From JBNAGF01 sp049801055 (GTDB lineage: Bacteria; Pseudomonadota; Alphaproteobacteria; Rhodobacterales; Rhodobacteraceae), in contig NZ_JBNAGF010000004.1 in the NCBI RefSeq assembly GCF_049801055.1, positions 248,001-312,000 on the forward strand: DNA of 64,000 bases, written 5' to 3'. The notes under the pieces were generated by a model. It was not told the origin of the DNA, searched no databases, and was given only the letters and a program-made list of their open reading frames with translations. The position numbers and the translations under genes were made by a program. Every line of letters begins with the position of its first letter. Position 1 is the first letter of the stretch. Positions 16,798 to 26,450 of this stretch are shown in pieces.

Positions 16798-19723
16798 TCC
16801 TTCCTCTTCATCGCGTGTCTTTGCTCTCTCGCCGGGTGTCGACTTTCCCCGGGCATTGGTGTCCGGCCTCAGAGCCCGCCTTCAGCATAGACCACCCGAG
16901 GACATGGCCAGAGTCGAGCTGATCGTCAACACACGCAGAATGGCGCGCAGGGTGCGCGATTTGTTCGATGCCGGCCCGGCATGTCTGTTGCCGCGGATCT
17001 CCCTGCTGACCGATCTCACCCGACATCGGGAGGCTGCCCGGTTACCGCAGGCTGTTCCGCCATTGCGCAGGCGTCTGGAGCTCACACAGCTCATCTCGAA
17101 GCTTCTGGATCAGCAGCCGGATCTGGCAGCTCGGGCTTCGATCTACGATCTTGCTGACAGCCTTGCGACACTGATTGACGAAATGCAGGGCGAAGGCGTT
17201 TCACCCGAAGCAGTCCGAGCCCTGGATGTATCTGACATGTCCGGGCATTGGGCGCGGGCGCAGGCCTTTATTGGAATCGCCGAGAACTTCATCGAAGTGG
17301 AAGGTGGGGCGCTGGACGTTCAGGCCAGACAACGCAAACTGGTGGGGATGCTTGTCGATCGTTGGCGATCTTTACCTCCTGAACACCCGGTAATCCTTGC
17401 CGGTTCGACCGGGTCACGGGGCACCACGATGATGCTGATGGAGGCTGTGGCAAACCTGCCACAAGGCGCGGTCATTTTGCCGGGATTCGACTTTGATCAA
17501 CCGGAAGACGTCTGGGGCCAACTCGATAAGGCACTGCTGTCCGAAGATCATCCGCAATACAGGTTTCATAAGCTGATGACCCGGCTGGGAATACGGCCTG
17601 CAGACGTTACGTTGTGGGCGGATAATCCGGCGCCCTGCCCTGATAGAAATCGGTTGGTCTCCCTTGCATTGCGTCCTGCACCCGTGACCGACGCATGGTT
17701 GCGCGAAGGCCCGGCGTTGACCGGACTGTCAGAAGCCACCCGAAACGTGACGCTTCTGGAGGCTCCGTCACCCAGATCCGAGGCTTTGGCGATCGCACTG
17801 CGCTTGAGACAAGCCGCCGAAGACGGTCAGAAGGCCGCCCTGATCACGCCGGACAGAATGCTGACCCGGCAGGTTGCCGCCGCATTGGATCGTTGGAATA
17901 TCGTTCCCGATGACAGCGCGGGCCTACCATTGCAATTGTCGCCGCCGGGCCGATTGCTGCGGCACGTGGCCGGACTGTTTTCCAGCCCACTAAGCAGCGA
18001 TGCGTTGCTAACACTGTTGAAACATCCGCTTTGCCATGACGGAGGCGAACGCGGCGAGCACCTTCGGCTGACCAGAGATCTGGAACTGGACCTGCGCCGC
18101 AATGGTCCGCCACATCCTGATTCAAACAGTTTCCAAGCTTTTGCGGTTCGTCATGAAAAGATTCCGCATCACTGGTTGGAGTGGTTGACCGCGTGCTTTC
18201 ACGGGCAAGAGGCACTCTCGGACCGTCCGTTGGCAGATTGGGTAGACGACCTTGTTCGGCTTTCTGAACGGATCGCCGCCGGGAGCATTGCTTTGGGCAG
18301 CGGGAGCTTGTGGGAGAAGAACGCGGGCCAGAAGGCGCAGGCCCTGATGACGCATCTGGCCGAAGAAGCCGCGTTCGGTGGAACTATGTCGGCGCGTGAT
18401 TTCTCCGACCTGGTGGGTGCTCTGCTGTCAACCGAAGAGGTCCGTGACCGCGACGCTCCGCATGAAGGGATCATGATCTGGGGCACTCTAGAGGCACGGG
18501 TTCAGGGTGCCGATCTGCTGATTCTGGCCGGTTTGAACGAAGGAAGCTGGCCGGAAGCCGCCAGTCCCGACCCATGGCTCAACAGGGAAATGCGCGACAA
18601 GGCCGGATTGCTGTTACCCGAGAGGCGGATTGGCTTGTCAGCTCATGATTTTCAGATCGCGGCAGGGGCAAAGGAAATCTGGCTGTCCCGTGCAACCCGG
18701 TCCGACGACGCAGAGACCGTGGCATCTCGTTGGTTGAACCGCATGACTAACCTTTTGAGCGGGCTGCCAGAGCAACAAGGGCCGGAAATTCTTGCCGAGA
18801 TGCGGGACAGGGGCGAAACCTGGCTGGCACAATCACGGGCACTGGAGGAGGCGCCAGAACTGGTCTCTGCCTCCCGTCCGTCGCCACGGCCACCAGTGGC
18901 TTCGCGGCCACGCAAATTGTCGGTGACAGAGATCAAACGCCTGATACGAGACCCCTATTCAATATATGCTAAGCATGTTTTGCGATTGCGGCCTTTGGAT
19001 CCGCTGGTTCAGATGCCCGACGCCCTGTTGCGTGGGATTGTTGTTCACGAGATTCTCGAACGATTTGTTCGGGACAGTCTCAGATCTCCTGAAATGCTGA
19101 ACCGGGATTCATTTCTTTCGGCTGCGCGGCAGCTGCTGAATGAAAAAGTTGCATGGCCCACCGCCCGGATAGCTTGGTTTGCTCGGCTTGAGCGGATCGC
19201 CGATGCTTTCATCGCAAGTGAGCAATCGCGGCGCCAGACAGCCATTCCGGTAGCGTTTGAACGGAAAGCCTCTTTGAATGTGGATCCTCTTGATTTTTGT
19301 ATTATCGGCGTCGCTGACCGCATCGATCGGGATGAAAGGGGCTCACTCAAGATCTACGACTACAAAACCGGCGCTCCTCCAAGCGGCCCACAACAGACAA
19401 AGTTCGACAAACAATTGCTGATCGAGGCCGCGATGGCCGAAAAAGGCGGTTTCCGCGAGATTGATCCCGCTCATGTTTCCGATGCCATATTTATCGGTCT
19501 TGGAAATAGCTTGAAGGAGGTCAGCGCACCACTGGACACGGAATCGCCGGAACAGGTTTGGGATGAGCTTCGCCAATTGATCTCGGCCTATTTCGATCCC
19601 AAGCAGGGATTCACTTCGCGGAGAATGTTGCACAAGGATACCGATCGCGGAGACTATGATCACCTGGCCCGGTTTGGCGAATGGGATCGCACTGCGATGC
19701 CAGAACCGGAGGACCTGGCATGA
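16790..19723 (+). CDS. addB: Double-strand break repair protein AddB
   Basis: 977 residues, usual for alphaproteobacterial AddB. The N-terminal part is a degenerate UvrD-like fold (LSPGVDFPRALVSGL); ILAGLNEGSWPEAASPDPWLNR and the later LSVTEIKRLIRDPYSIYAKHVL are family landmarks. A C-terminal PD-(D/E)XK nuclease is shown by GIVVHEILERFV and KIYDYKTGAPP. With AddA it forms a helicase-nuclease that processes broken DNA ends for RecA. Its stop overlaps addA by ATGA, so the two subunits are translationally coupled. Confidence 0.95.
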   Translation: MFDPSSSSRVFALSPGVDFPRALVSGLRARLQHRPPEDMARVELIVNTRRMARRVRDLFDAGPACLLPRISLLTDLTRHREAARLPQAVPPLRRRLELTQLISKLLDQQPDLAARASIYDLADSLATLIDEMQGEGVSPEAVRALDVSDMSGHWARAQAFIGIAENFIEVEGGALDVQARQRKLVGMLVDRWRSLPPEHPVILAGSTGSRGTTMMLMEAVANLPQGAVILPGFDFDQPEDVWGQLDKALLSEDHPQYRFHKLMTRLGIRPADVTLWADNPAPCPDRNRLVSLALRPAPVTDAWLREGPALTGLSEATRNVTLLEAPSPRSEALAIALRLRQAAEDGQKAALITPDRMLTRQVAAALDRWNIVPDDSAGLPLQLSPPGRLLRHVAGLFSSPLSSDALLTLLKHPLCHDGGERGEHLRLTRDLELDLRRNGPPHPDSNSFQAFAVRHEKIPHHWLEWLTACFHGQEALSDRPLADWVDDLVRLSERIAAGSIALGSGSLWEKNAGQKAQALMTHLAEEAAFGGTMSARDFSDLVGALLSTEEVRDRDAPHEGIMIWGTLEARVQGADLLILAGLNEGSWPEAASPDPWLNREMRDKAGLLLPERRIGLSAHDFQIAAGAKEIWLSRATRSDDAETVASRWLNRMTNLLSGLPEQQGPEILAEMRDRGETWLAQSRALEEAPELVSASRPSPRPPVASRPRKLSVTEIKRLIRDPYSIYAKHVLRLRPLDPLVQMPDALLRGIVVHEILERFVRDSLRSPEMLNRDSFLSAARQLLNEKVAWPTARIAWFARLERIADAFIASEQSRRQTAIPVAFERKASLNVDPLDFCIIGVADRIDRDERGSLKIYDYKTGAPPSGPQQTKFDKQLLIEAAMAEKGGFREIDPAHVSDAIFIGLGNSLKEVSAPLDTESPEQVWDELRQLISAYFDPKQGFTSRRMLHKDTDRGDYDHLARFGEWDRTAMPEPEDLA

Positions 19724-22700
19724 ACGCTCGCAATGAGGCCACCGAGCGGCAGGTACAGGCCGCCCGTCCGAACGCGTCTACATGGCTTGCGGCCAATGCC
19801 GGTTCTGGCAAGACACGCGTTCTGACCGATCGTGTTGCGCGCCTTCTGCTGAGCGGCGTCCAGCCTCAGCACATTCTCTGCCTCACTTACACAAAGGCGG
19901 CTGCAAGCGAAATGCAGAACCGTTTGTTTCACCGGTTGGGTAGTTGGGCGATGCTCCCGAATGAAAAACTGGTGATGACACTTCTGAATCTGGGAATTGA
20001 GGGAGATATCGACGCAGAACAGCTGTCCCATGCCCGGACCCTGTTTGCCCGAGCGATCGAAACGCCGGGTGGGTTGAAAATTCAGACAATTCACTCGTTC
20101 TGTGCGGCACTGTTACGGCGCTTTCCGCTGGAAGCTGGGGTCAGCCCACAGTTTTCCGAGATGGAAGACCGCGCGGCGACGCTTCTGCGCGCGGAGATTG
20201 TCGATGCCATGGCCGAAGGGCCTGATTCCGACCTTGTCGAAGCCGTGGCGCGCCATCTGTCGGACGGTGATTTCGACAAGCTGACGGCGACGCTCAGTCA
20301 GAAGCGGGAGTTGTTTCGCGAACCTCTCGACCTTGGGCGGCTCTCGACAACACTGGGGCTGCCGAATGGCTTTGGGCGCAACGAGCTGTCTGCTCAGGTT
20401 TTTCTAGGCGGGGAAGCGGAGTTCATTCAGTCCTTGTTGCCTGCCCTGAACAACAGCGGCGGGAACAACGCCAAGGCCGCCGCAAAGCTTTCGGGATTTT
20501 CACAAGAAGCCCTGGACAGCCTGCCCCTTCTTGAAAGCGTTTTCCTGACAGGAAGATCAGCAAAAGAGCCTTACACAGCAAAGGTTGGCGCATTTCCTAC
20601 AAAGGCGGTCCGCGAGGGAGATCTCTTAGCACAAATGCCTCGTCTTGAGGATTTGATGCGCCGCGTGGAAGCCGCAAGAGAAAGACGGCTAGCCCTGTTG
20701 GCGGCAGAAAGATCGGCGGTTCTTCACTCGTTTGCCGGCGTATTCCTGCCCGAATACGAAAAACAAAAGCAACTCAGGGGCTGGTTGGATTTTGACGATC
20801 TGATCCTGAAGGCACGCCGCCTTTTGAACGATCCTGCCGTTGCGGCTTGGGTCTTGTTCCGGCTGGATGGCGGCATCGACCACATTCTTGTCGACGAAGC
20901 ACAGGACACAAGCCCGGCCCAGTGGGACGTGATCGAAAAGCTGGCGCAGGAATTCACTTCGGGCGAAGGGGCCAGATCAAACACTGAGCGCACCATTTTT
21001 GTTGTCGGTGACAAAAAACAGTCGATCTATTCCTTTCAGGGCGCCGATCCTGAGGCGTTCGACCGGATGCAGCGCGATTTCGGGACCAGGTTGGAGAATT
21101 CGGGAACTCAGTTGGTAGATCTGACTCTGGAGTTCTCATTTCGGTCATCCGAAGCAATTCTCCGATTGGTGGATCATGTGTTTGATGGAATGGCCCAGGC
21201 CGGCTTTCCCGAAGGCGGAAAACACCGGGCTTTCAAGGCCGACCTGCCAGGTCGCGTGGATTTGTGGCCGGTTGTCGAAAAGGCCGAGGAAGAGGATGAC
21301 CGCGAGTGGACGGACCCAGTCGACCGACCCGGAACCCGGCACCACACTGTCATTCTGGCCGAGCGCATTGCCGCAAACATTAGGGACATGATTGCTCGCG
21401 GGGAAACAATACCTGAGGATGGTCCGGAGCCGGGGAAATTCGTTCGGCGAGCTGTTCGACCCGGCGATTTTTTGATTCTTGTGCAGCGGCGGTCTGATCT
21501 GTTCGCGGAAATCATCCGTGCCTGCAAAGCAGCCGGCTTACCGATCGCGGGGGCCGACAGACTGAAAGTAGGCGCAGAACTGGCTGTAAAGGATCTGGCC
21601 GCACTGCTTCGCTTTCTCGCCACACCAGAGGACAGCCTTTCCTTGGCAACAATTTTGCGCTCTCCGATTTTTGGATGGTCGGAGCAGCAGCTGTTTGACC
21701 TCGCCCATCGTCGGACCGAGCGGTACCTGTGGGAAGCACTAAGGCATCGCCGTGAAGAGTTCCCGGAAACGCTTGCCATTCTGGACGACCTGCGCGGGCA
21801 GACCGACTTTTTGCGCCCATATGATCTGATTGAACGGGTTTTGACCCGCCATGATGGTCGCCGGCGCTTGCTTGGAAGGCTAGGCGAAGAGGCCGAAGAC
21901 GGTGTCAACGCCCTGCTATCGCAGGCACTGGCTTACGAAAGAACCGAGATACCGAGTTTGACGGGTTTCCTCGTTTGGATGGAAACGGACGATTTGGAAA
22001 TCAAACGTCAGATGGGAAGTGCCGGAAACCTGATCCGCGTCATGACCGTTCACGGTTCAAAAGGGCTGGAGGCTCCGATCGTTATCCTTCCGGATACCGG
22101 TAAGCGGCAGCCTCCGAGAGACGACGAGATCATGGCAGCAAAAGGTGTCGGATATTGGAAAGTACCGGCGGACCAAATGCCGGACGTTCTGCAACAGGCC
22201 CGGTCAGAGGCGGCAAATCGCCAGATGAATGAGCGATTGCGCCTACTGTATGTGGCTCTGACTAGGGCGGAAAAGTGGTTAATCGTGGCCGCAGCAGGCG
22301 ATCTCGATAAAGATGGCGACAGCTGGTACCAGCGTGTCGAAGGCGCGATGCAGACAATGGGTGCTGTGCCTGAGGGGGAGATTTTGCGTTTCAGTCATGG
22401 CGGCTGGTATGCGCTGCCGTTGGATGATCATTCTCCTGAAGTCGAGGTGCCGGCAGATCTGTCCGAGGTCTTCACCCGACCCGCGCCTGCGCAACTGCCG
22501 AGCCCAGCTACCTTGAGCCCATCGGACCTTGGCGGCGCTAAAGCTTTGCCCGGAGATCTGGGTCAGGATGAAGAAGCGGCCATGCAACGTGGCACGCAAG
22601 TTCATCTGTTGCTGGAACATTTGCCAGGCTTGCCCGAAACCGATTGGACCGTTGCAACGGATCACCTGCTGCCAGATATCGCAACGTCTGAAAGAACCTC

Positions 22701-23073
22701 TGTGCTCAACGAGGTTCAGGGGGTTTTGGGCAATCCTGACCTGAGGTTCCTGTTCGGTTCCGAGAGCTTGGCAGAAGTTCCTGTCACGGCGGTTCTCGGC
22801 CATCAGAGAATGCACGGAGTTATCGATCGCCTTCTTGTTTCCAATGAATCCGTCCTTGTGGTGGACTTCAAAACAAACGCTACAGTCCCCGAAAGGCCTG
22901 ATGAATGCCCCGACGGATTGTTGCGCCAGATGGGGGCCTATTCGCAAGCATTGAGCCAAGTTTACCCTGATCGGGAGATTTACACCGCAATTCTCTGGAC
23001 CAGAGTGGCGAAACTGATGATGCTGCCTCACGAACTCGTCACCGAAGCTCTATGCCGCGCCGGGGTCTCTTGA
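19720..23073 (+). CDS. addA: Double-strand break repair helicase AddA
   Basis: 1117 residues from the ATG overlapping the addB stop. SF1A helicase motifs are intact: Walker A LAANAGSGKTRVLTDRVA (about 23-40), QTIHSFCAALLRRFPLEAG, Walker B ILVDEAQDTSPAQW, GDKKQSIYSFQGA, VMTVHGSKGLEAPIVIL and LLYVALTRAEKWLIVA. The C-terminal nuclease has VDFKTNATVPERP. This is a complete AddA, partner of AddB. The start at 19720 gives the standard N-terminus; an earlier in-frame ATG at 19681 lies inside addB. Confidence 0.97.
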   Translation: MNARNEATERQVQAARPNASTWLAANAGSGKTRVLTDRVARLLLSGVQPQHILCLTYTKAAASEMQNRLFHRLGSWAMLPNEKLVMTLLNLGIEGDIDAEQLSHARTLFARAIETPGGLKIQTIHSFCAALLRRFPLEAGVSPQFSEMEDRAATLLRAEIVDAMAEGPDSDLVEAVARHLSDGDFDKLTATLSQKRELFREPLDLGRLSTTLGLPNGFGRNELSAQVFLGGEAEFIQSLLPALNNSGGNNAKAAAKLSGFSQEALDSLPLLESVFLTGRSAKEPYTAKVGAFPTKAVREGDLLAQMPRLEDLMRRVEAARERRLALLAAERSAVLHSFAGVFLPEYEKQKQLRGWLDFDDLILKARRLLNDPAVAAWVLFRLDGGIDHILVDEAQDTSPAQWDVIEKLAQEFTSGEGARSNTERTIFVVGDKKQSIYSFQGADPEAFDRMQRDFGTRLENSGTQLVDLTLEFSFRSSEAILRLVDHVFDGMAQAGFPEGGKHRAFKADLPGRVDLWPVVEKAEEEDDREWTDPVDRPGTRHHTVILAERIAANIRDMIARGETIPEDGPEPGKFVRRAVRPGDFLILVQRRSDLFAEIIRACKAAGLPIAGADRLKVGAELAVKDLAALLRFLATPEDSLSLATILRSPIFGWSEQQLFDLAHRRTERYLWEALRHRREEFPETLAILDDLRGQTDFLRPYDLIERVLTRHDGRRRLLGRLGEEAEDGVNALLSQALAYERTEIPSLTGFLVWMETDDLEIKRQMGSAGNLIRVMTVHGSKGLEAPIVILPDTGKRQPPRDDEIMAAKGVGYWKVPADQMPDVLQQARSEAANRQMNERLRLLYVALTRAEKWLIVAAAGDLDKDGDSWYQRVEGAMQTMGAVPEGEILRFSHGGWYALPLDDHSPEVEVPADLSEVFTRPAPAQLPSPATLSPSDLGGAKALPGDLGQDEEAAMQRGTQVHLLLEHLPGLPETDWTVATDHLLPDIATSERTSVLNEVQGVLGNPDLRFLFGSESLAEVPVTAVLGHQRMHGVIDRLLVSNESVLVVDFKTNATVPERPDECPDGLLRQMGAYSQALSQVYPDREIYTAILWTRVAKLMMLPHELVTEALCRAGVS

Positions 23074-23132
23074 CGATGTCAAAACCCCTTCTTACTTTGT
23101 GCAGCCGAACCCCGAATTCTTGGAGACAAACC

Positions 23133-23453
23133 ATGTCCACCGTAGCCGTCACCGACGCCACATTCGATAGCGAAGTCAAAAACTCAGAAGTCCCTGTTGT
23201 TGTGGATTTCTGGGCAGAGTGGTGCGGCCCCTGTAAACAGATTGGTCCCGCACTTGAAGAGCTTGCGGCAGAATATGGCGACCGCGTGAAAATCGCCAAG
23301 GTTGATGTTGACAGCAACCCAAACACAGCCGCTGCAATGGGTGTGCGTGGCATTCCGGCTCTGTTCATCTTCAAGGATGGGCAAGTGATTTCGAACCGCG
23401 CAGGTGCTGCACCCAAGGCTGCATTGCAGAGCTGGATCGACGAATCGATCTGA
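23133..23453 (+). CDS. trxA: Thioredoxin 1
   Basis: 106 residues with the active site WAEWCGPCKQ (Cys31 and Cys34) and the cis-proline region GVRGIPALFIF. It is a cytoplasmic general disulfide reductase, electron donor for ribonucleotide reductase and MsrA. The ATG at 23133 follows a GGAG site; longer in-frame starts overlap addA. The gap after addA is 59 bp, so it may be read from the operon and from its own promoter. A strong terminator follows. Confidence 0.98.
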   Translation: MSTVAVTDATFDSEVKNSEVPVVVDFWAEWCGPCKQIGPALEELAAEYGDRVKIAKVDVDSNPNTAAAMGVRGIPALFIFKDGQVISNRAGAAPKAALQSWIDESI

Positions 23454-23480
23454 GCCCGGTTCGTTCGCGAACCCAGGACA

Positions 23481-23509
23481 GGCGCCCTGACGGGCGCCTT
23501 TTCTTTTTT
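23481..23509 (+). terminator. Intrinsic terminator after trxA
   Basis: GGCGCCC and GGGCGCC pair around TGAC, followed by TTTTCTTTTTT. This is a textbook Rho-independent terminator 27 bp after the trxA stop, closing the tsaE-to-trxA unit. Confidence 0.95.
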
Positions 23510-23680
23510 CGGAATTGGTTCTCGATTCAAACCGCATTCAGAAAGGCGCCGCGAGATCGGCTTGCCGACCGGAAAAGTAATCCTCCTTGGCTGGTGATGA
23601 CACCGCACCTGCAAATGTTGTGTCTTTTCCTCATCGCCGCAACGAGGCAATTTCAGGTAGTAATTTGAGCCGGAGGCAAC

Positions 23681-24046
23681 ATGGCAAAGACACGAGTGCT
23701 TGTAGAATTTGGAATGGGAACATCCCTGCGGCGTGAGGATTACACCGAAGCGGCAAAGCGCGCCGTGAAAGATGCCCTGTGGCACAACTCGGTCAACATG
23801 GCCGAGCTGTTCGGGTTTCCAAAAGATGCCATGATGATCGACGCCGAAATTGGCGTTCAAAGGCCCGAATTGGTCGATCAAGGCATACTTGAAGCGGTGT
23901 TTCCATACGGCAATCCGCAGATCCATCTGAAGAAAGGCGGTCTGGATATCACAAAGCCAAACTCTGAGGGTGTAACCATTATCGCGAATGCGGCGATAAG
24001 CGTATCCTTCGATATCGAGCCGATTGCGGAAAGTGAGATAAAATGA
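23681..24046 (+). CDS. Lin0512 family protein, first of a tandem pair
   Basis: 121 residues. The motif VEFGMGTSLRREDYTEAAKRAVKDALWHNS and the later IGVQRPELVD and GGLDIT are those of the Lin0512 family, small proteins of unknown function. A purine-rich ribosome-binding site (GGAGG) precedes the ATG. It overlaps the next, homologous gene by ATGA, so the two products are made together and may form a heteromer. Nothing else in the neighbourhood hints at a pathway; hslV follows 100 bp after the pair. Confidence 0.82.
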   Translation: MAKTRVLVEFGMGTSLRREDYTEAAKRAVKDALWHNSVNMAELFGFPKDAMMIDAEIGVQRPELVDQGILEAVFPYGNPQIHLKKGGLDITKPNSEGVTIIANAAISVSFDIEPIAESEIK

Positions 24047-24402
24047 ACGAAAAACGCATCATTCTGGAAATGGGTATGGGCAATGACCTCTATGGACAGG
24101 ACTATACCAAGGCCGCTTGCCGTGCCGTGCAGGATGCATTGCATCATTCGTCGATAACGCTGTTTTCCCGTTTGAACCTTGATCACAAAGTCATGCGAGT
24201 GCAGGTGACAATTGGAGTTGCAAAACCAGAGCTTGTTGACCTTGAGGCAGTCACCGCGGAGCTTCCGCGTGGTCGGGCCGAAGTACGAGCTGTCGCTGGC
24301 GGTCTGGATGTGCAGGACGCGGAGGCCCATCATGTCGTGGCCACCGCTGCAGTCGAAGCCTTTCTACCCGACCTTGAGGGTCAGTATCGGTTGTTGAAGT
24401 GA
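24043..24402 (+). CDS. Lin0512 family protein, second of a tandem pair
   Basis: 119 residues, a clear paralogue of the preceding protein: LEMGMGNDLYGQDYTKAACRAVQDALHHSS, IGVAKPELVD and GGLDVQ align with the first copy. The middle region and the C-terminus differ, so the two are not recent duplicates. A His pair occurs in DALHHSS where the first copy has LWHNS. Function is unknown; the coupled overlap argues for a shared complex. Confidence 0.82.
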   Translation: MNEKRIILEMGMGNDLYGQDYTKAACRAVQDALHHSSITLFSRLNLDHKVMRVQVTIGVAKPELVDLEAVTAELPRGRAEVRAVAGGLDVQDAEAHHVVATAAVEAFLPDLEGQYRLLK

Positions 24403-24448
24403 ATCATGGTGTTTCTGATCGGACCAGGCAACCGGATACTGAGCTAGG

Positions 24449-24480
24449 CTTGTGCCTTGGGGTCTTGCGTTCCATATAGG
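24449..24480 (+). promoter_or_regulatory. Possible heat-shock (RpoH-type) promoter of hslVU
   Basis: CTTG at 24449-24452 and TTCCATATAGG at 24470-24480 approximate the CTTGAA / CCCCATAT pattern of RpoH promoters, with 19 bases between CTTG and CCATAT. The spacing fits and the site ends 23 bp before the hslV start. Both elements are imperfect, so this is tentative. Confidence 0.35.
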
Positions 24481-24503
24481 CGGGAACTCAAACGGAGAAC
24501 GAC

Positions 24504-25058
24504 ATGAGCAAGGATTTCCCTGGCTGGCACGGCACCACAATCATTGGCGTCAAAAAGGACGGCGAAGTTGTGATCGCCGGAGACGGGCAAGTCTCATTGG
24601 GCCAAACCGTCATCAAAGGCAGCGCGCGTAAGGTGCGCCGTCTTTCTCCGGGTGGTTTCGATGTCGTGGCCGGGTTTGCCGGGTCCACTGCAGATGCATT
24701 CACGCTTTTGGAACGGCTTGAAACCAAGCTGGAAGCGACGCCAGGTCAACTGGCCCGTGCCAGCGTCGAACTGGCAAAAGACTGGCGGACGGACAAGTAT
24801 CTGCAAAAGCTCGAAGCCATGCTGATCGTCTCGGACGGGCGCGACATGTTTGTGATTACCGGGGCCGGTGACGTGCTTGAACCCGAACACGACGTTGCGG
24901 CCATCGGTTCGGGTGGGAATTTTGCATTGGCGGCGGCACGGGGCATGATGGACAGTGAGCGCTCGGCCGAACAGGTTGCGCGCGATGCCATGGCCATTGC
25001 CGCCGATATCTGCGTCTACACAAACGGAAATCTGACGGTTGAGCACATCGCTGGTTAA
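24504..25058 (+). CDS. hslV: ATP-dependent protease peptidase subunit HslV (ClpQ)
   Basis: 184 residues. The start MSKDFPGWHGTTIIGVKKDGEVVIAGDGQVSLG (split here only by reading) shows a 10-residue propeptide before the catalytic Thr11, as is usual in alphaproteobacteria. HslV is the proteasome-like threonine protease that works with the HslU unfoldase in the cytoplasm to remove misfolded proteins under heat stress. GSGGNFALAAARGM near the C-terminus is also typical. hslU follows 36 bp downstream. Confidence 0.97.
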   Translation: MSKDFPGWHGTTIIGVKKDGEVVIAGDGQVSLGQTVIKGSARKVRRLSPGGFDVVAGFAGSTADAFTLLERLETKLEATPGQLARASVELAKDWRTDKYLQKLEAMLIVSDGRDMFVITGAGDVLEPEHDVAAIGSGGNFALAAARGMMDSERSAEQVARDAMAIAADICVYTNGNLTVEHIAG

Positions 25059-25094
25059 CCGCCAGACTGGTGCCGCCTGTAGAAAGGGCTTTTC

Positions 25095-26402
25095 ATGACC
25101 AATTTGACCCCGCGCGAGATCGTCAGCGAACTTGACCGGTTTATCATCGGCCAGAAAGACGCAAAACGGGCCGTGGCCGTTGCATTGCGTAACCGCTGGC
25201 GCCGCAAGCAGTTGAGTGATGATCTTCGAGACGAGGTATACCCAAAAAATATCCTGATGATCGGGCCCACCGGTGTTGGAAAGACCGAGATCAGCCGTCG
25301 ATTGGCCAAGCTGGCCCGGGCGCCGTTTATCAAAGTCGAAGCTACCAAGTTCACCGAGGTCGGATATGTCGGGCGTGATGTGGAACAGATCGTTCGGGAT
25401 CTCGTCGACGCATCGATTTCGCAGACGCGCGAATACATGCGCGAAGACGTCAAGGCCAAAGCCCACAAGGCGGCAGAGGATCGTGTCCTCGCCGCAATTG
25501 CTGGAACCGACGCGCGCGAGGCAACGCTCGATATGTTCAGGCGCAAACTAAAGGCCGGTGAGCTGGACGACACCGTGATCGAACTGGAAGTTGCTGACAC
25601 CTCGAACCCGATGCCGATGCTTGATATTCCCGGACAACCGGGCGGAAACATGGGCATGATGAACCTCGGCGACCTGTTCGGCAAAGCGTTCGGTGGTCGG
25701 ACAGTCAAACGCAAGCTGACTGTTTCGGAAAGCTACGATGTTCTGATCGGAGAAGAAGCCGACAAGCTTTTGGACGATGATATCGTCAATAAGATTGCGC
25801 TTGAAGCCGTCGAACAGAACGGAATCGTATTTCTCGATGAGATTGACAAGGTTTGTGCACGCACAGATGCACGCGGCGGCGATGTCAGCCGTGAAGGCGT
25901 TCAAAGAGATCTGCTTCCGCTGATCGAGGGCACCACTGTTTCGACAAAATATGGGCCGGTGAAAACCGACCATATCCTGTTCATTGCCTCTGGCGCTTTT
26001 CATATCGCCAAGCCGAGCGATCTGCTGCCGGAGCTTCAGGGCCGGTTGCCCATTCGGGTCGAATTGCGCGCTTTGACAGAAGAAGATTTCGTTCGAATTC
26101 TCACCGAGACGGACAATGCACTCACGCGCCAATACACGGCACTGATGGGAACCGAAGAAGTCGTTGTAACCTTTACCGAAGATGGCATTGGCGCCTTGGC
26201 GCATATCGCTGCAGAAGTGAATCAATCAGTTGAAAACATCGGGGCGCGGAGGCTCTACACAGTTATGGAGCGGGTCTTTGAAGAACTGTCATTCACCGCA
26301 CCTGACCGATCCGGCGAAGCGATCACTGTAGATGCAGCCTTTGTGGACGCCAATTTGGGATCACTGACCCGTTCGGCAGATGTTAGCCGCTACGTTCTTT
26401 AG
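25095..26402 (+). CDS. hslU: ATP-dependent protease ATPase subunit HslU (ClpY)
   Basis: 435 residues. AAA+ features are intact: Walker A GPTGVGKTE at about residues 57-65, KVEATKFTEVGYVGRDVEQI, Walker B IVFLDEIDKVCA, and the sensor/arginine regions GRLPIRVEL and IGARRLYTVMERV. The intermediate I-domain lies between, and the C-terminus ends SRYVL as needed to dock on HslV. It unfolds substrates and feeds them to HslV, encoded directly upstream in one operon. Confidence 0.97.
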   Translation: MTNLTPREIVSELDRFIIGQKDAKRAVAVALRNRWRRKQLSDDLRDEVYPKNILMIGPTGVGKTEISRRLAKLARAPFIKVEATKFTEVGYVGRDVEQIVRDLVDASISQTREYMREDVKAKAHKAAEDRVLAAIAGTDAREATLDMFRRKLKAGELDDTVIELEVADTSNPMPMLDIPGQPGGNMGMMNLGDLFGKAFGGRTVKRKLTVSESYDVLIGEEADKLLDDDIVNKIALEAVEQNGIVFLDEIDKVCARTDARGGDVSREGVQRDLLPLIEGTTVSTKYGPVKTDHILFIASGAFHIAKPSDLLPELQGRLPIRVELRALTEEDFVRILTETDNALTRQYTALMGTEEVVVTFTEDGIGALAHIAAEVNQSVENIGARRLYTVMERVFEELSFTAPDRSGEAITVDAAFVDANLGSLTRSADVSRYVL

Positions 26403-26450
26403 CTTTTGTCCCTTCCTGTAAAACCGTTGCCGAACCCCACGGAGACATTT

